Shown piece by piece: positions 53,176-61,433 of a stretch of DNA of 64,000 nt (positions within the stretch are counted from its first letter, which is position 1; every line of letters begins with the position of its first letter). The notes beneath the pieces were generated by a model, which ran no database searches, was not told the origin of the DNA, and worked only from the letters and a program-made list of their open reading frames with translations. The DNA lies in assembly GCF_042675665.1 (NCBI RefSeq), contig NZ_JBHTJI010000001.1:1798001-1862000 (forward strand). The letters run 5' to 3'. Origin of the DNA: Mariniflexile jejuense (lineage in GTDB: Bacteria; Bacteroidota; Bacteroidia; Flavobacteriales; Flavobacteriaceae). The translations under genes were made by a program, and so were the position numbers.

Positions 53176-53928
53176 TTAAACATATGCATTTACGTTTTCA
53201 CCTTCTTTAATAAAAGGTTCTGCCCAATAAAGTGGTTCGCCTGTACTTTTTAAAATAGGTTCTGCGGAATATTGAATTAACAATACACGACGCGATTTGT
53301 TGGTTGTATTTGAACCACTTCTATGAAAACACGTACTAGAAAACAACGCTACGTCACCAGCATTTAATATGGCAGGAACTCCGGGATTATCACCAAAATA
53401 ACCAATTTTATCATTTGTACCTTCTTGCAACACGTGGTTTATGCGTTTTTCTGTACCTGCATCTTTATATGGCAATAAATATACTGTTCCATTTTCTTCG
53501 GTTACATCATCTAACGGACACCAAATGGATAAATAAGGTTTGTGTTCAAAATCTAAATAGCCCGAATCTTGATGCCATGAAAACGTCATACCTTTATCAG
53601 CAGCTTTTACAACATATTGTTCTAAGAATAGAAATACATTATCTCCTAAAATTTTACGTGTAATTTGCTCCATTTCTTCACCAAAAATAAGGTCTTGCAT
53701 GGTTTTACTATCTTTGTAACGCAATGCTATAAAATAGCGTTTTCCTTTGTGGTTAATTTCGTCAACCTCAACACCTTTTCTATCCATTTCATCATCTTTT
53801 TCTTTTATGAATCTTTGGCATTCACCACGTAATCGCTCTATTAATTCTTGTGGAATTACATTTTTTACAATACAAAACCCGTCTTCTTGAAACTGGTTTA
53901 CTTGTTCGTTGGTTAAAACTGCACTCAT
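53176..53928 (-). CDS. PhyH-type Fe(II)/2-oxoglutarate dioxygenase
   Basis: This is a 250-aa cytoplasmic protein of the phytanoyl-CoA dioxygenase family. The facial triad is complete: His119 and Asp121 in SWHQDSG, His202 in CFHRSGSN, with a 2-oxoglutarate-binding Arg at 213/214 (KSRRVLL). The N-terminal TNEQVNQFQEDGFCIVKNVI is the family opening. The reaction would be hydroxylation or oxidative demethylation using oxygen and 2-oxoglutarate. Such an enzyme is unusual in a glycan locus. RG-II carries 2-O-methyl-xylose and 2-O-methyl-fucose, and the gene directly follows a cytoplasmic GH31, so oxidative removal of a methyl ether is an attractive guess. Alternatives are oxidation of a sugar hydroxyl or an unrelated small molecule. 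Confidence 0.88.
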   Translation of the reverse strand: MSAVLTNEQVNQFQEDGFCIVKNVIPQELIERLRGECQRFIKEKDDEMDRKGVEVDEINHKGKRYFIALRYKDSKTMQDLIFGEEMEQITRKILGDNVFLFLEQYVVKAADKGMTFSWHQDSGYLDFEHKPYLSIWCPLDDVTEENGTVYLLPYKDAGTEKRINHVLQEGTNDKIGYFGDNPGVPAILNAGDVALFSSTCFHRSGSNTTNKSRRVLLIQYSAEPILKSTGEPLYWAEPFIKEGENVNAYV

Positions 53929-53970
53929 TGTCTTATTTATTTAATTGTTATAGTATGGTTGTTTGTTTTG

Positions 53971-56235
53971 TTATATATAATCCAAATGCTTCCAAATACC
54001 TTTGAAGTTTGCATCTATTTTAATGGTTATTGTCTTGTTCATATCCATGTCATCAGTACAATTCACCGTTTCAGGATATATTGGGATTTTAGTATCTACT
54101 TTTACCCAAACAGGCATATCTTCCAGTGAAGCTTCAAAATTTCTTAGCCATTTTTCACCTGTAAATATTTCACCTGTAAAAAAGTTAATCCAATTTCCTT
54201 CTGGCAAATAAACATCTCTTTTATTCTCGGAATTCATCATTGGCGCTACTAAAAAATCGTTACCTAAATAGTATTGATTATCTATATGCCAACACATCTT
54301 ATCATTAGGATGATGCATTAACAAGGCACGTAAAACAGGAAAGCCTGTGTTAGTCGTTTTTTCGCCTTCAGCAATTATGTAAGGAAGCAACGCATAGCGT
54401 AATTTCCACCACTTTCTTATTGTTGAAGCTACATTTGGATAGTAATATGGTTCTCTTTTTGAAGTGCCGTGATAGCGGATATGCGACGTAAAAACGCCAA
54501 ATTGCGTCCAACGCACATACAAATCGTCTGGAATTACCGAATTCATAAAATTAGGCACACCATGAAACCCTGGCACATCATGACTCCAAAAACCGAAGCC
54601 TGATAAACCCAAATGCAATCCACCTTTTAAAGATCCTGCCATACCATCCCAAGATGCGGCTGCATCACCACCCCAATGTATAGGATAGCGTTGGCAACCT
54701 GCCCAACCTGCTCTTGCCCAAACCAAACCATCGCCTGTAACTTCTTGAGTTACTTCAAAAGCTGCTTTTTGATATAACAATGCGTATAAATTATTAAGAG
54801 ATTCTGGTGCCATATTATGATACTTTGCGTCTAAATGTATTTCTTCACCAAAATCGGTTTTAATACATGCAACACCCATATCTAAAAGCTCTCTTAATAA
54901 GTCTTTATACCATTCAACTGCTTTGGGGTATGTAAAATCTATGGTTCCTGCATAATCTAAATTACTAAAGTTTGAGCCACCTTTAATTATTTCGGCATTC
55001 AAGGTACTCATGTACTTATTGGTTTTTGCCTCTTCATATTGTTCAGCATCTTCCGAGATATAAGGCATTTGCCATAAGCTTACGCGATACCCGTTTTTTT
55101 TCAAATTTGAAACAAAACGCGTTGGGTTTGGAAAGCGTTCATTATTAAATTTCCATTCGCAAAGCCAATCGGTTTTAAACCAACCAGTATCTAAATGAAT
55201 AACATCGCATGGGTAATCTTCTGCTCGTAACCTATTACAAATTTCATTTACTTCTTCTTCTGAAAAATAGGTCATTCTGCTCATCCAAACACCATAACTC
55301 CAAACTGGAGGTACTGTTGGAAATCCTGTTAATTTTTTATATTGATAGATGATTTTTTCGGGTGAATCTTCACCAATTAAAAACATATCTAAAACTGGTT
55401 CTTCAACTAATAGTTGTACCGATTTAGTGGAAAAATCGGCCATAGAGAATTTGCAATAGGTTGATGTATGTAAAAACAAACCGTACATTTCACTAGACAG
55501 ATAAAACGGAATATTTTTATACGTTCGTTTATTATTTACGCCTTGACCATCTTGATTTTTTAATTGAAAAGTATGGCCAGATAAGTCCATTTTATTGAAG
55601 CGTTCACCTGTACCTACAAACTTTTCATCTGGTTTTGCATGAAACGAAATAGATGCTTTACTTGGCTTACCATATTTTTCAATGAATGATAAACACATAG
55701 CATCCATTCTAGCTGGAAAAAACTGGTCGTATGCGTTTAAGATAACTGCTTTTTTTCCGTCAGGATAAAAAACCGCTTCCATAGATTCTTCAGGTTCAGG
55801 AAGTAAATCGCTCCAATGGTCAATTTCTGGATTTGACAAATTAAAAACTGCTCTTAAAACACCATTAGCATCTATAACTTTCCATGCTTTAGGCGTTTTT
55901 TCAATAGCAAGAGTCATTTCATTCAAATCATCAGCAACTTCAAGCATATCGGATGTTTCGGCTATTTTTTTATCAAAACCTATACTTACACGCAGTATTT
56001 TTTCGCCTAAAGCACGTAAAAATACATGATAATTTTTTCGAGAAACCGATGTATCGGGCGCTATCTCATTAGATAACAATTGGCACTGAAAAGGCACTAT
56101 TAAAACCACACCTTGTCCATTTTGAGAAATATCAATTGGCCTACAGGCTTTCCAAAGTCTAGAAACACCTTCTTCTAAAGATAAGTCGGTGTTAAAATCT
56201 AGAAAGTCGAAAAATTGATGGTTAGTTTGCTTCAT
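53971..56235 (-). CDS. Cytoplasmic GH31 alpha-glycosidase, alpha-xylosidase-like
   Basis: The protein has 754 aa and no signal peptide. It has the YicI-type layout: an N-terminal beta-sandwich with FVGTGERFNKMDLSG, the TIM barrel with PPVWSYGVWMSRMTYFSEEEV, DVIHLDTGWF, nucleophile Asp461 in CIKTDFGEEI and acid Asp524 in HWGGDAAASW, then LSGFGFWSHDVPGFHG and a C-terminal beta domain. The KTDFGEE form is the one seen in alpha-xylosidases rather than alpha-glucosidases. In RG-II the xylose is 2-O-methylated and alpha-linked to fucose, so an alpha-xylosidase would be needed for that disaccharide. The location between the GH141-like enzyme and PhyH supports that view. Family certain, substrate inferred. 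Confidence 0.9.
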   Translation of the reverse strand: MKQTNHQFFDFLDFNTDLSLEEGVSRLWKACRPIDISQNGQGVVLIVPFQCQLLSNEIAPDTSVSRKNYHVFLRALGEKILRVSIGFDKKIAETSDMLEVADDLNEMTLAIEKTPKAWKVIDANGVLRAVFNLSNPEIDHWSDLLPEPEESMEAVFYPDGKKAVILNAYDQFFPARMDAMCLSFIEKYGKPSKASISFHAKPDEKFVGTGERFNKMDLSGHTFQLKNQDGQGVNNKRTYKNIPFYLSSEMYGLFLHTSTYCKFSMADFSTKSVQLLVEEPVLDMFLIGEDSPEKIIYQYKKLTGFPTVPPVWSYGVWMSRMTYFSEEEVNEICNRLRAEDYPCDVIHLDTGWFKTDWLCEWKFNNERFPNPTRFVSNLKKNGYRVSLWQMPYISEDAEQYEEAKTNKYMSTLNAEIIKGGSNFSNLDYAGTIDFTYPKAVEWYKDLLRELLDMGVACIKTDFGEEIHLDAKYHNMAPESLNNLYALLYQKAAFEVTQEVTGDGLVWARAGWAGCQRYPIHWGGDAAASWDGMAGSLKGGLHLGLSGFGFWSHDVPGFHGVPNFMNSVIPDDLYVRWTQFGVFTSHIRYHGTSKREPYYYPNVASTIRKWWKLRYALLPYIIAEGEKTTNTGFPVLRALLMHHPNDKMCWHIDNQYYLGNDFLVAPMMNSENKRDVYLPEGNWINFFTGEIFTGEKWLRNFEASLEDMPVWVKVDTKIPIYPETVNCTDDMDMNKTITIKIDANFKGIWKHLDYI

Positions 56236-56266
56236 TTATTCTGGTTAGTATATTGAATGCTAGTGG

Positions 56267-58771
56267 TTAATTAGCATTCAGTTTATTTAAAAACACCCAA
56301 GTTTCATTGCGTTTTGCGCCTTTAATTCCTGTTTGATATTTTTTCATTAACGCATTCCAATCGTTTACACGCGGATTGTTCTCGGTTGTTTTTGGGTTTA
56401 ATTTATCTAAACTTTCACCTTTAGGAATGCTAATAACAAGCATTAATTGGCGACCGTTTTTAAATACTTGCAATTGCTGAAAACTAGCATTGCAAAAGCC
56501 TTCTGCAACTTCTGGCCATGTTTCAAATTGTGTTTTATGATACTCTAGATATTCATTTTGAAGTTTTTCATCTTCCACCAAATTTGCGGTTAACAGTATA
56601 TGTTCCCATTCTTGAGCTGGTTTTGAATCTTTACATCTTTCAAAATTATTGAAGTTGTAAATTGGGTTTTCGTAACTTTTTACCTCTGCTTTTGGCGCAA
56701 GTAATGCAAGTCTGTCTTTTAGTTTTTCAACGCTGTTCATTTTACCATAAATAACCAAATGGTTTTTCCATTGGTAATAACCTTGATCTATTATTCTAAA
56801 ACTTTTTACTAGTTTTTTGATGGCAACCATATCAAACTCTTTTCCAACCAATTCAATAGCTGCAAATTCGGGAAGTTTTTGTAAACCCCAATTTTCATCA
56901 ATTACTAACTCGTTTTGTAAATGTTTGTATGGTTCTCTTATGCCTGCGTTTTTCTTAATATTTTCACCTACATAAGGATTGTTGTTTTCCCATATATTTC
57001 CTGGACCATTATTATTTTGTAGATTTTTTTCAACAGGAATCCAATTGTTTTTTATGGTGACGTTTGATGTTCCTTCGTCTGTATATAAATAAAGCCATAA
57101 ATACGGGTCGTGAGCATATGGACTGTGGTATAAACTATCAATATAATTTTCTGCAATAAGACTTTCAGGCTGTGCGGAAAGGGTATAAATACCTGCTACA
57201 TCATGCAAATGTTTGGCATAATGATGAATTTTATTAGCGATGATTTTATTATTCTTCATAACATTAGGCGTTGCATTCCAACCCCAACCCATCGAAATTC
57301 CTGAGTAAGAAACATCTGAAATTTCATTATGTGTTATTGTTATATTTTTAACAAAACCAGCGCTTATTCCTAAAGTCCCCCAATCTTCATTGGCTACATT
57401 AGTAATTAAATTATCGGCAATCAATTCGTTTGAACATACTTCACGTTCATCGGTTGGATTGTATGGTAAATGTGCTTCAAAAGCTTCTTCAGAGAAAACT
57501 CCCAAATTAATAGCACTTCCTCCAATATCTTTAAATAGATTTCCTTGAATAGTGTTATGGTTTGTTCCTTTATTCAAATCTAAACCAGTTGAAGATAAAT
57601 GCTTAAATACACACCCTTCAAACGTGATGTTATTTGTATAATTAAACTCTACAGCTGCTCTTGGTCTGCCAACCCAAGCTTGATTTTCTAAAGTGGTTTG
57701 GTTTGGTGTGCCTGGTGTTTTCAATTTATAGGCATCCAACAAATACATACCTGCTTGCAATGGCACATGCCCTTGTTGAGACGGACGAAGCCAATTGCTA
57801 TACTGAAAGGAAATACCTTTGAACGACAAATGATGTACAGGTGTATCAATAGTTCCTTTAATTTCAAGAATATTTTCTAATACAGGAATAATGACTTTAG
57901 TGTTATTTATAGCCTCACCTGGCTTTGGATAATAATATATTTTGGCTTGATTTTTATCTAAATACCATTCTCCTGGCTCGTTAAGTAAAGACATACCATT
58001 TGTTAAATAGAATGCTGAATTACCGTTGTTTTTTGAAATCCACGGTGCTGGCCAAGGATGCTCGCTTTGTATTCTACTTTCAGGTTGTTCAAAATAAAGT
58101 TTAGCACTATCTTTTTGAACTTCAATATCTTTAATACGCAAATTGGCAATTGCCCACCATTGTACTATGAACATTTCCATACCTGGTTCAAACTTAATTG
58201 AAGAATCTTTATAAGGAATCCAACAGGTTTCTGAAGATTTATCCCAAGATAAAATTCTGTCCATTTTATTTCCAGAAGCGCTTTTAGCTCTAACGGCTTT
58301 TTTTCCGTTTACCCATAATTGTCTGTAATCAATTACGTTTCCTGCTTTTTTAGGTGCATCGGCAACCCAAACAGTTCCTGATTTTAATCCATTTACTGCT
58401 TCAGCTAATTTCCAGTTTTTCACTTCCAAACCACCACTTAAAATAGGATTTGAATTGGTTTCTGCTTCTATTGTGGTAGGACTTTCTGCAGTACCTGAAT
58501 CTTCCGGTCTAATAAATATAGGTTCATTTAAAGTGTACAAACCATCCATTAAAAAAATGTGAATTCCTTCTTTTATTGAAGGATCTTTTAATCGGCGTAA
58601 TTCTCTTGCTTTTCTTAAAGCCATGTTTAAGGTTGCTAAAGGTTTTTCTTTAGTACCTAAATTTGTATCATCGCCTTTTGGACTAACCCATATATCGATA
58701 GCATGACTAGAAAACACAACAAAGAAGATTAATAAAAATATTGCTATTTTTCTGTTGCTATTCATATTCAT
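56267..58771 (-). CDS. GH141-like beta-helix enzyme fused to rhamnose-mutarotase-like domain
   Basis: I choose the start at 58771 (834 aa). The frame continues to 58852, but only the later Met gives a signal peptide (NRKIAIFLLIFFVVFSSHA). Residues about 25-640 form a beta-helix: IWVSPKGDDTNLGTKEKPLA, IFIRPEDSGTAESPT, a GG domain, then NITFEGCVFKHLSSTGLDL, NHNTIQGNLFKDIGGSAINLG and VSYSGISMGWGWN. This is the pattern of GH141, whose founder BT1002 is an RG-II alpha-L-fucosidase. The last 180 residues look like two ferredoxin-like units. The second has the RhaM/DUF718 signature (EYLEYHKTQFETWPEV, LQVFKNGRQLMLVISI, GIKGAKRNETWVFLN). Such a mutarotase usually acts on free L-rhamnose or L-fucose in the cytoplasm, so a periplasmic fusion is unusual. 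Confidence 0.8.
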   Translation of the reverse strand: MNMNSNRKIAIFLLIFFVVFSSHAIDIWVSPKGDDTNLGTKEKPLATLNMALRKARELRRLKDPSIKEGIHIFLMDGLYTLNEPIFIRPEDSGTAESPTTIEAETNSNPILSGGLEVKNWKLAEAVNGLKSGTVWVADAPKKAGNVIDYRQLWVNGKKAVRAKSASGNKMDRILSWDKSSETCWIPYKDSSIKFEPGMEMFIVQWWAIANLRIKDIEVQKDSAKLYFEQPESRIQSEHPWPAPWISKNNGNSAFYLTNGMSLLNEPGEWYLDKNQAKIYYYPKPGEAINNTKVIIPVLENILEIKGTIDTPVHHLSFKGISFQYSNWLRPSQQGHVPLQAGMYLLDAYKLKTPGTPNQTTLENQAWVGRPRAAVEFNYTNNITFEGCVFKHLSSTGLDLNKGTNHNTIQGNLFKDIGGSAINLGVFSEEAFEAHLPYNPTDEREVCSNELIADNLITNVANEDWGTLGISAGFVKNITITHNEISDVSYSGISMGWGWNATPNVMKNNKIIANKIHHYAKHLHDVAGIYTLSAQPESLIAENYIDSLYHSPYAHDPYLWLYLYTDEGTSNVTIKNNWIPVEKNLQNNNGPGNIWENNNPYVGENIKKNAGIREPYKHLQNELVIDENWGLQKLPEFAAIELVGKEFDMVAIKKLVKSFRIIDQGYYQWKNHLVIYGKMNSVEKLKDRLALLAPKAEVKSYENPIYNFNNFERCKDSKPAQEWEHILLTANLVEDEKLQNEYLEYHKTQFETWPEVAEGFCNASFQQLQVFKNGRQLMLVISIPKGESLDKLNPKTTENNPRVNDWNALMKKYQTGIKGAKRNETWVFLNKLNAN

Positions 58772-58920
58772 TTTAATTTTATGATTGATAATAAATAATT
58801 CTCTAACTGCTATTAATTGTCTTATAAAAATAATTATTCCGCTTTTTATCAATACTAAAACGGATTAACTTTTAATACAGGGCAGCTAATATTCACAATA
58901 TAACAATAAAATACTGTTAT

Positions 58921-58946
58921 TTTTAAGCGTTGGTCAATTTTATAAA
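58921..58946 (-). promoter_or_regulatory. Conserved 26-base element upstream of the GH141-led array
   Basis: Minus-strand core AAAATTGACCAACGCTTAAA, one difference from the copies at 60136 and 61206. A half-match AAAAATAAC follows at a spacing of about 17 bases, giving a direct-repeat look typical of AraC-type sites. It is about 150 bases before the chosen GH141 start, just beyond the stop of the Gfo/Idh gene. Confidence 0.75.
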
Positions 58947-58953
58947 GGAGGTA

Positions 58954-60018
58954 TTATATGCCATATTCTGCTTTTATACTAGCAATTTTTACGGGCATAC
59001 CTGTTTCTAAACTTCTATCCATAGCTTGTAATAACGCTACAGTACCTATACCTTCAATCATATTTGGGTATGCTGTAAAATCTTGTTCAATACTATCAAC
59101 AAAATACTCTAAATAGTTTTGATACTCACCTGCATGATGGGTTTGTCCTTCAAAACGGTAATAATATTTAAGTTTTTCATCGCCCCAATACACAATACGC
59201 TCTTCACCTTCTTTAGTGGTTACTGAATATCTAAGTTCGTGGTAATCTGCTTGACTTGCGCCAAGTGTTCCGCGTAAAATGCAGCTTAATGTACTATCTC
59301 TTTTTGTGGGTTGGGTAGGTGAGGAATATACACCGCTTACTCTAGCAATTCTTCCATCTTTAGCTTTAAAAATAAAATGCATAGCATCTTCATTTTTCAA
59401 ACCTGCTAGTTGGCCATTATCACTAATCATACCATAACCCATTACTTCTTCTATGTCTTTTAAATACCAACGTATAAAATCTACTGGATGACTTAAGCCG
59501 CCATACAACCATTTAAAAGAATTTAATAACGACCAATCTTTAGCCAAAAACCATCTATTATCAGCATGATAGTGTGCTTCAACAGTAATTAAATCGCCTA
59601 TTAAACCTTCACTAAATTCTTTTCGTTGTCGGCGCATAGGCTCTGAAAATCTAGAACTTTGACCTACAAATACTTTTTTGCCTGTTTTTGCACAAATATC
59701 AATTAACTCTTTAGCTTTTGTTAAATCGTCTATAAAAGGTTTTGTGCAAACCACGTGTTTATTATGTAATAATGCTTGTTTAACATGTTCTGCATGTAAA
59801 TGATCTGGTGTATAAATAGCAATTATATCTATGGATGTATCTTCAAGTAACTCTTGGTAATTGGTTGTGTATGATTTAAAATTGAATTCTTCAGCTCGTT
59901 TTACACAAAGCGATTCATTTAAATCGCAAACTTTTACCAATTTCAACTTTTTGCTTTGTAAAGCTGCCGACATTGTGCTACGACCTTCACCAAGTCCTAA
60001 TATTGCTATGTTTAACAT
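58954..60018 (-). CDS. Gfo/Idh/MocA-family oxidoreductase
   Basis: This is a 354-aa cytoplasmic protein with the Rossmann start MLNIAILGLGEGRST, the adjacent VCTKPFIDD segment (the EKP-type catalytic Lys, here TKP) and the C-terminal alpha/beta domain with WLYGGLSHPVDFIRW (a His-Asp pair near the active site). The family uses NAD(P) to oxidise or reduce sugars and inositols. It forms its own transcript with a copy of the 26-base element, divergent from the araC gene. Co-regulation with the glycan locus suggests it acts on a sugar released from the substrate, possibly a rare one such as apiose or a methylated sugar. The substrate cannot be told from sequence. Confidence 0.85.
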   Translation of the reverse strand: MLNIAILGLGEGRSTMSAALQSKKLKLVKVCDLNESLCVKRAEEFNFKSYTTNYQELLEDTSIDIIAIYTPDHLHAEHVKQALLHNKHVVCTKPFIDDLTKAKELIDICAKTGKKVFVGQSSRFSEPMRRQRKEFSEGLIGDLITVEAHYHADNRWFLAKDWSLLNSFKWLYGGLSHPVDFIRWYLKDIEEVMGYGMISDNGQLAGLKNEDAMHFIFKAKDGRIARVSGVYSSPTQPTKRDSTLSCILRGTLGASQADYHELRYSVTTKEGEERIVYWGDEKLKYYYRFEGQTHHAGEYQNYLEYFVDSIEQDFTAYPNMIEGIGTVALLQAMDRSLETGMPVKIASIKAEYGI

Positions 60019-60135
60019 TTTTTATTTTGAATTTAATAAACTGTAGCTATTTTCTTCGTAAACGCAGAACACTATTCAACTGCTACTGTTAAATTTTGTA
60101 TAAATATTGATTTTTTTACAACAAAATAGTGTTAA

Positions 60136-60161
60136 TTTTAAGCGATGGTCAATTTTATAAA
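60136..60161 (-). promoter_or_regulatory. Conserved 26-base element between Gfo/Idh and araC
   Basis: Minus-strand core AAAATTGACCATCGCTTAAA followed by AAAATTAAC, i.e. two imperfect direct half-sites 17 bases apart. The full 26 bases are identical to the copy at 61206-61231. It lies about 120 bases before the Gfo/Idh start and 56 bases before the araC start, so it could serve both genes. Confidence 0.8.
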
Positions 60162-60169
60162 TACATTTG
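60162..60169 (+). promoter_or_regulatory. Putative minus-7 promoter box of araC
   Basis: TACATTTG matches the Bacteroidota minus-7 consensus TAnnTTTG and abuts the conserved element at 60136-60161, which would overlap the minus-33 region. That leaves a leader of about 40 bases to the araC ATG. The arrangement suggests negative autoregulation. Confidence 0.55.
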
Positions 60170-60216
60170 CTTTTTAAAATTAATACAACTTAAAAAATAG
60201 ATTTTAAAAGTTAAAC

Positions 60217-61161
60217 ATGGAACATTCTTTAGAAAACGATTCGTCTAACAAAAAAAAGAAAACAGGAAATCAGGGTATTTGGTGGCATCAAGATGATTTA
60301 GGACCATTAAAACATTTTCCTTATATCAGACAATTTGGTAGTATGAAATTTTCAAAAGTGAGAATGGATGAAACCATGCGCCCACATTTAAATGATGGTA
60401 TTGAAATCCATTTTGTTAATAGTGGTAAATACCAATGGGTAATTGATGAAAATGAAGTAGAACTTTTACCAGACAACCTATCGGTTACAGCACCTTGGCA
60501 ACTAAATGGAAGTCCTACAGGAAAAATGGATATTGGTCAAATATATTGGATGGTAATTAAACCCGACGCATACGATTTAGACATATCGCTTAAATTAGGT
60601 GCTTGGACAAAACTATCGGACAAATTCCAAAAAAAATTGGGAACCATGATTACCAATGAAAATGCCATTGTTATTGAAAAAGCCAAAGTTTTTAAAAAAT
60701 ACTTTTTAGAACTCGAAAAAGAATTATCAAATCAAGAAAAAGGTTTTGAAATTGTTGTTAACAACATTATAGAGAACTTTTTTATTGACTTATTTAGACA
60801 CTTAACACTTCGAGAACAAAAAATTCAAGAAGAAGACAATTTCATTATTAAACTAACCCAAATAGTTACTAATGATATTAATAAAAAATGGATTATTGAT
60901 GATCTTGCTTACATGTTTGGCATGGGCAAAACCAAATTTACATATGAAGTAAAAAAACACACAGGCTACCCACCTAATAGTTTCATAATAAATTTGAAAA
61001 TTGAAAAAGCTATAGATTTAATAAAAAACAGTGAAGACATGAATATGTCTGACATTGCTTTTGCTTGTGGCTTTTCTTCATTACAACATTTTACTTCAAC
61101 ATTTTCACAACGCATAGGTGTAAGTCCTGGAAAATACAAAGACAAAACACTTAAAAAGTAA
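60217..61161 (+). CDS. AraC-family transcriptional regulator
   Basis: The 314-aa protein has an N-terminal cupin-like sensor domain (about 40-130: FSKVRMDETMRPHLNDGIEIHF, NSGKYQWVIDENEVELLPDNL) and a C-terminal pair of helix-turn-helix motifs (about 210-310: WIIDDLAYMFGMGKTKFTYEVKK, then MSDIAFACGFSSLQHFTSTFSQRIGVSPGKYK). There is no membrane segment or hybrid two-component part, so it senses a cytoplasmic sugar directly. That is unlike the HTCS regulators common in Bacteroides. It is divergent from the Gfo/Idh gene. Copies of the 26-base element occur on both sides of the gene and before both minus-strand arrays, making it the likely regulator of the locus. The ligand may be rhamnose or another released monosaccharide. 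Confidence 0.92.
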   Translation: MEHSLENDSSNKKKKTGNQGIWWHQDDLGPLKHFPYIRQFGSMKFSKVRMDETMRPHLNDGIEIHFVNSGKYQWVIDENEVELLPDNLSVTAPWQLNGSPTGKMDIGQIYWMVIKPDAYDLDISLKLGAWTKLSDKFQKKLGTMITNENAIVIEKAKVFKKYFLELEKELSNQEKGFEIVVNNIIENFFIDLFRHLTLREQKIQEEDNFIIKLTQIVTNDINKKWIIDDLAYMFGMGKTKFTYEVKKHTGYPPNSFIINLKIEKAIDLIKNSEDMNMSDIAFACGFSSLQHFTSTFSQRIGVSPGKYKDKTLKK

Positions 61162-61433
61162 AGTTAATAAACCTTCACCCCATACTTTTACTATCATATA
61201 AATTATTTATAAAATTGACCATCGCTTAAAAATAACAATGGTTTATTTTTAAAATATTGATATTAGTTTTTTTAAACCTATTCCTTAATAGGATGAACCA
61301 TCAGTCTTTGTATATTTTATTAGGTTAACTATTTTTATTGAAATAAAAAAAATTCTTACGTATACTTAACTTCTATATAAATCAAGATAACGCAGGATAG
61401 TATAATGAAAATAAAACTTTTACTTTATATACC
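61162..61433 (+). promoter_or_regulatory. Intergenic region between araC and ECF sigma factor
   Basis: It holds the conserved element (61206-61231) and a small stem CCTATT/AATAGG (61277-61292), followed by about 140 bases of AT-rich leader. No clear intrinsic terminator for araC is seen. I could not fix a minus-7 box for the sigma gene. Confidence 0.5.
61206..61231 (+). promoter_or_regulatory. Conserved 26-base element upstream of ECF sigma gene
   Basis: Plus-strand core AAAATTGACCATCGCTTAAA. All 26 bases are identical to the copy at 60136-60161, which lies in the opposite orientation. Relative to the downstream gene it has the same orientation as the copies before the Gfo/Idh and GH141-led genes. 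It lies 203 bases before the sigma-factor start and suggests AraC control of the sigma/FecR/receptor operon. Confidence 0.75.

Noticed and set aside
58772..58852. The earliest ATG of the GH141-like gene (58852)
   Set aside because: The extra 27 residues would precede a good signal peptide and are not typical; the Met at 58771 fits export.
1..60018. Assignment of the locus to ulvan or another sulfated algal glycan
   Set aside because: No sulfatase genes and no ulvan-lyase family members are present, while pectin-type PL1, GH28 and GH140 are.
61277..61292. Stem CCTATT/AATAGG as the araC terminator
   Set aside because: Only six base pairs and no T run on the plus strand after the stem.
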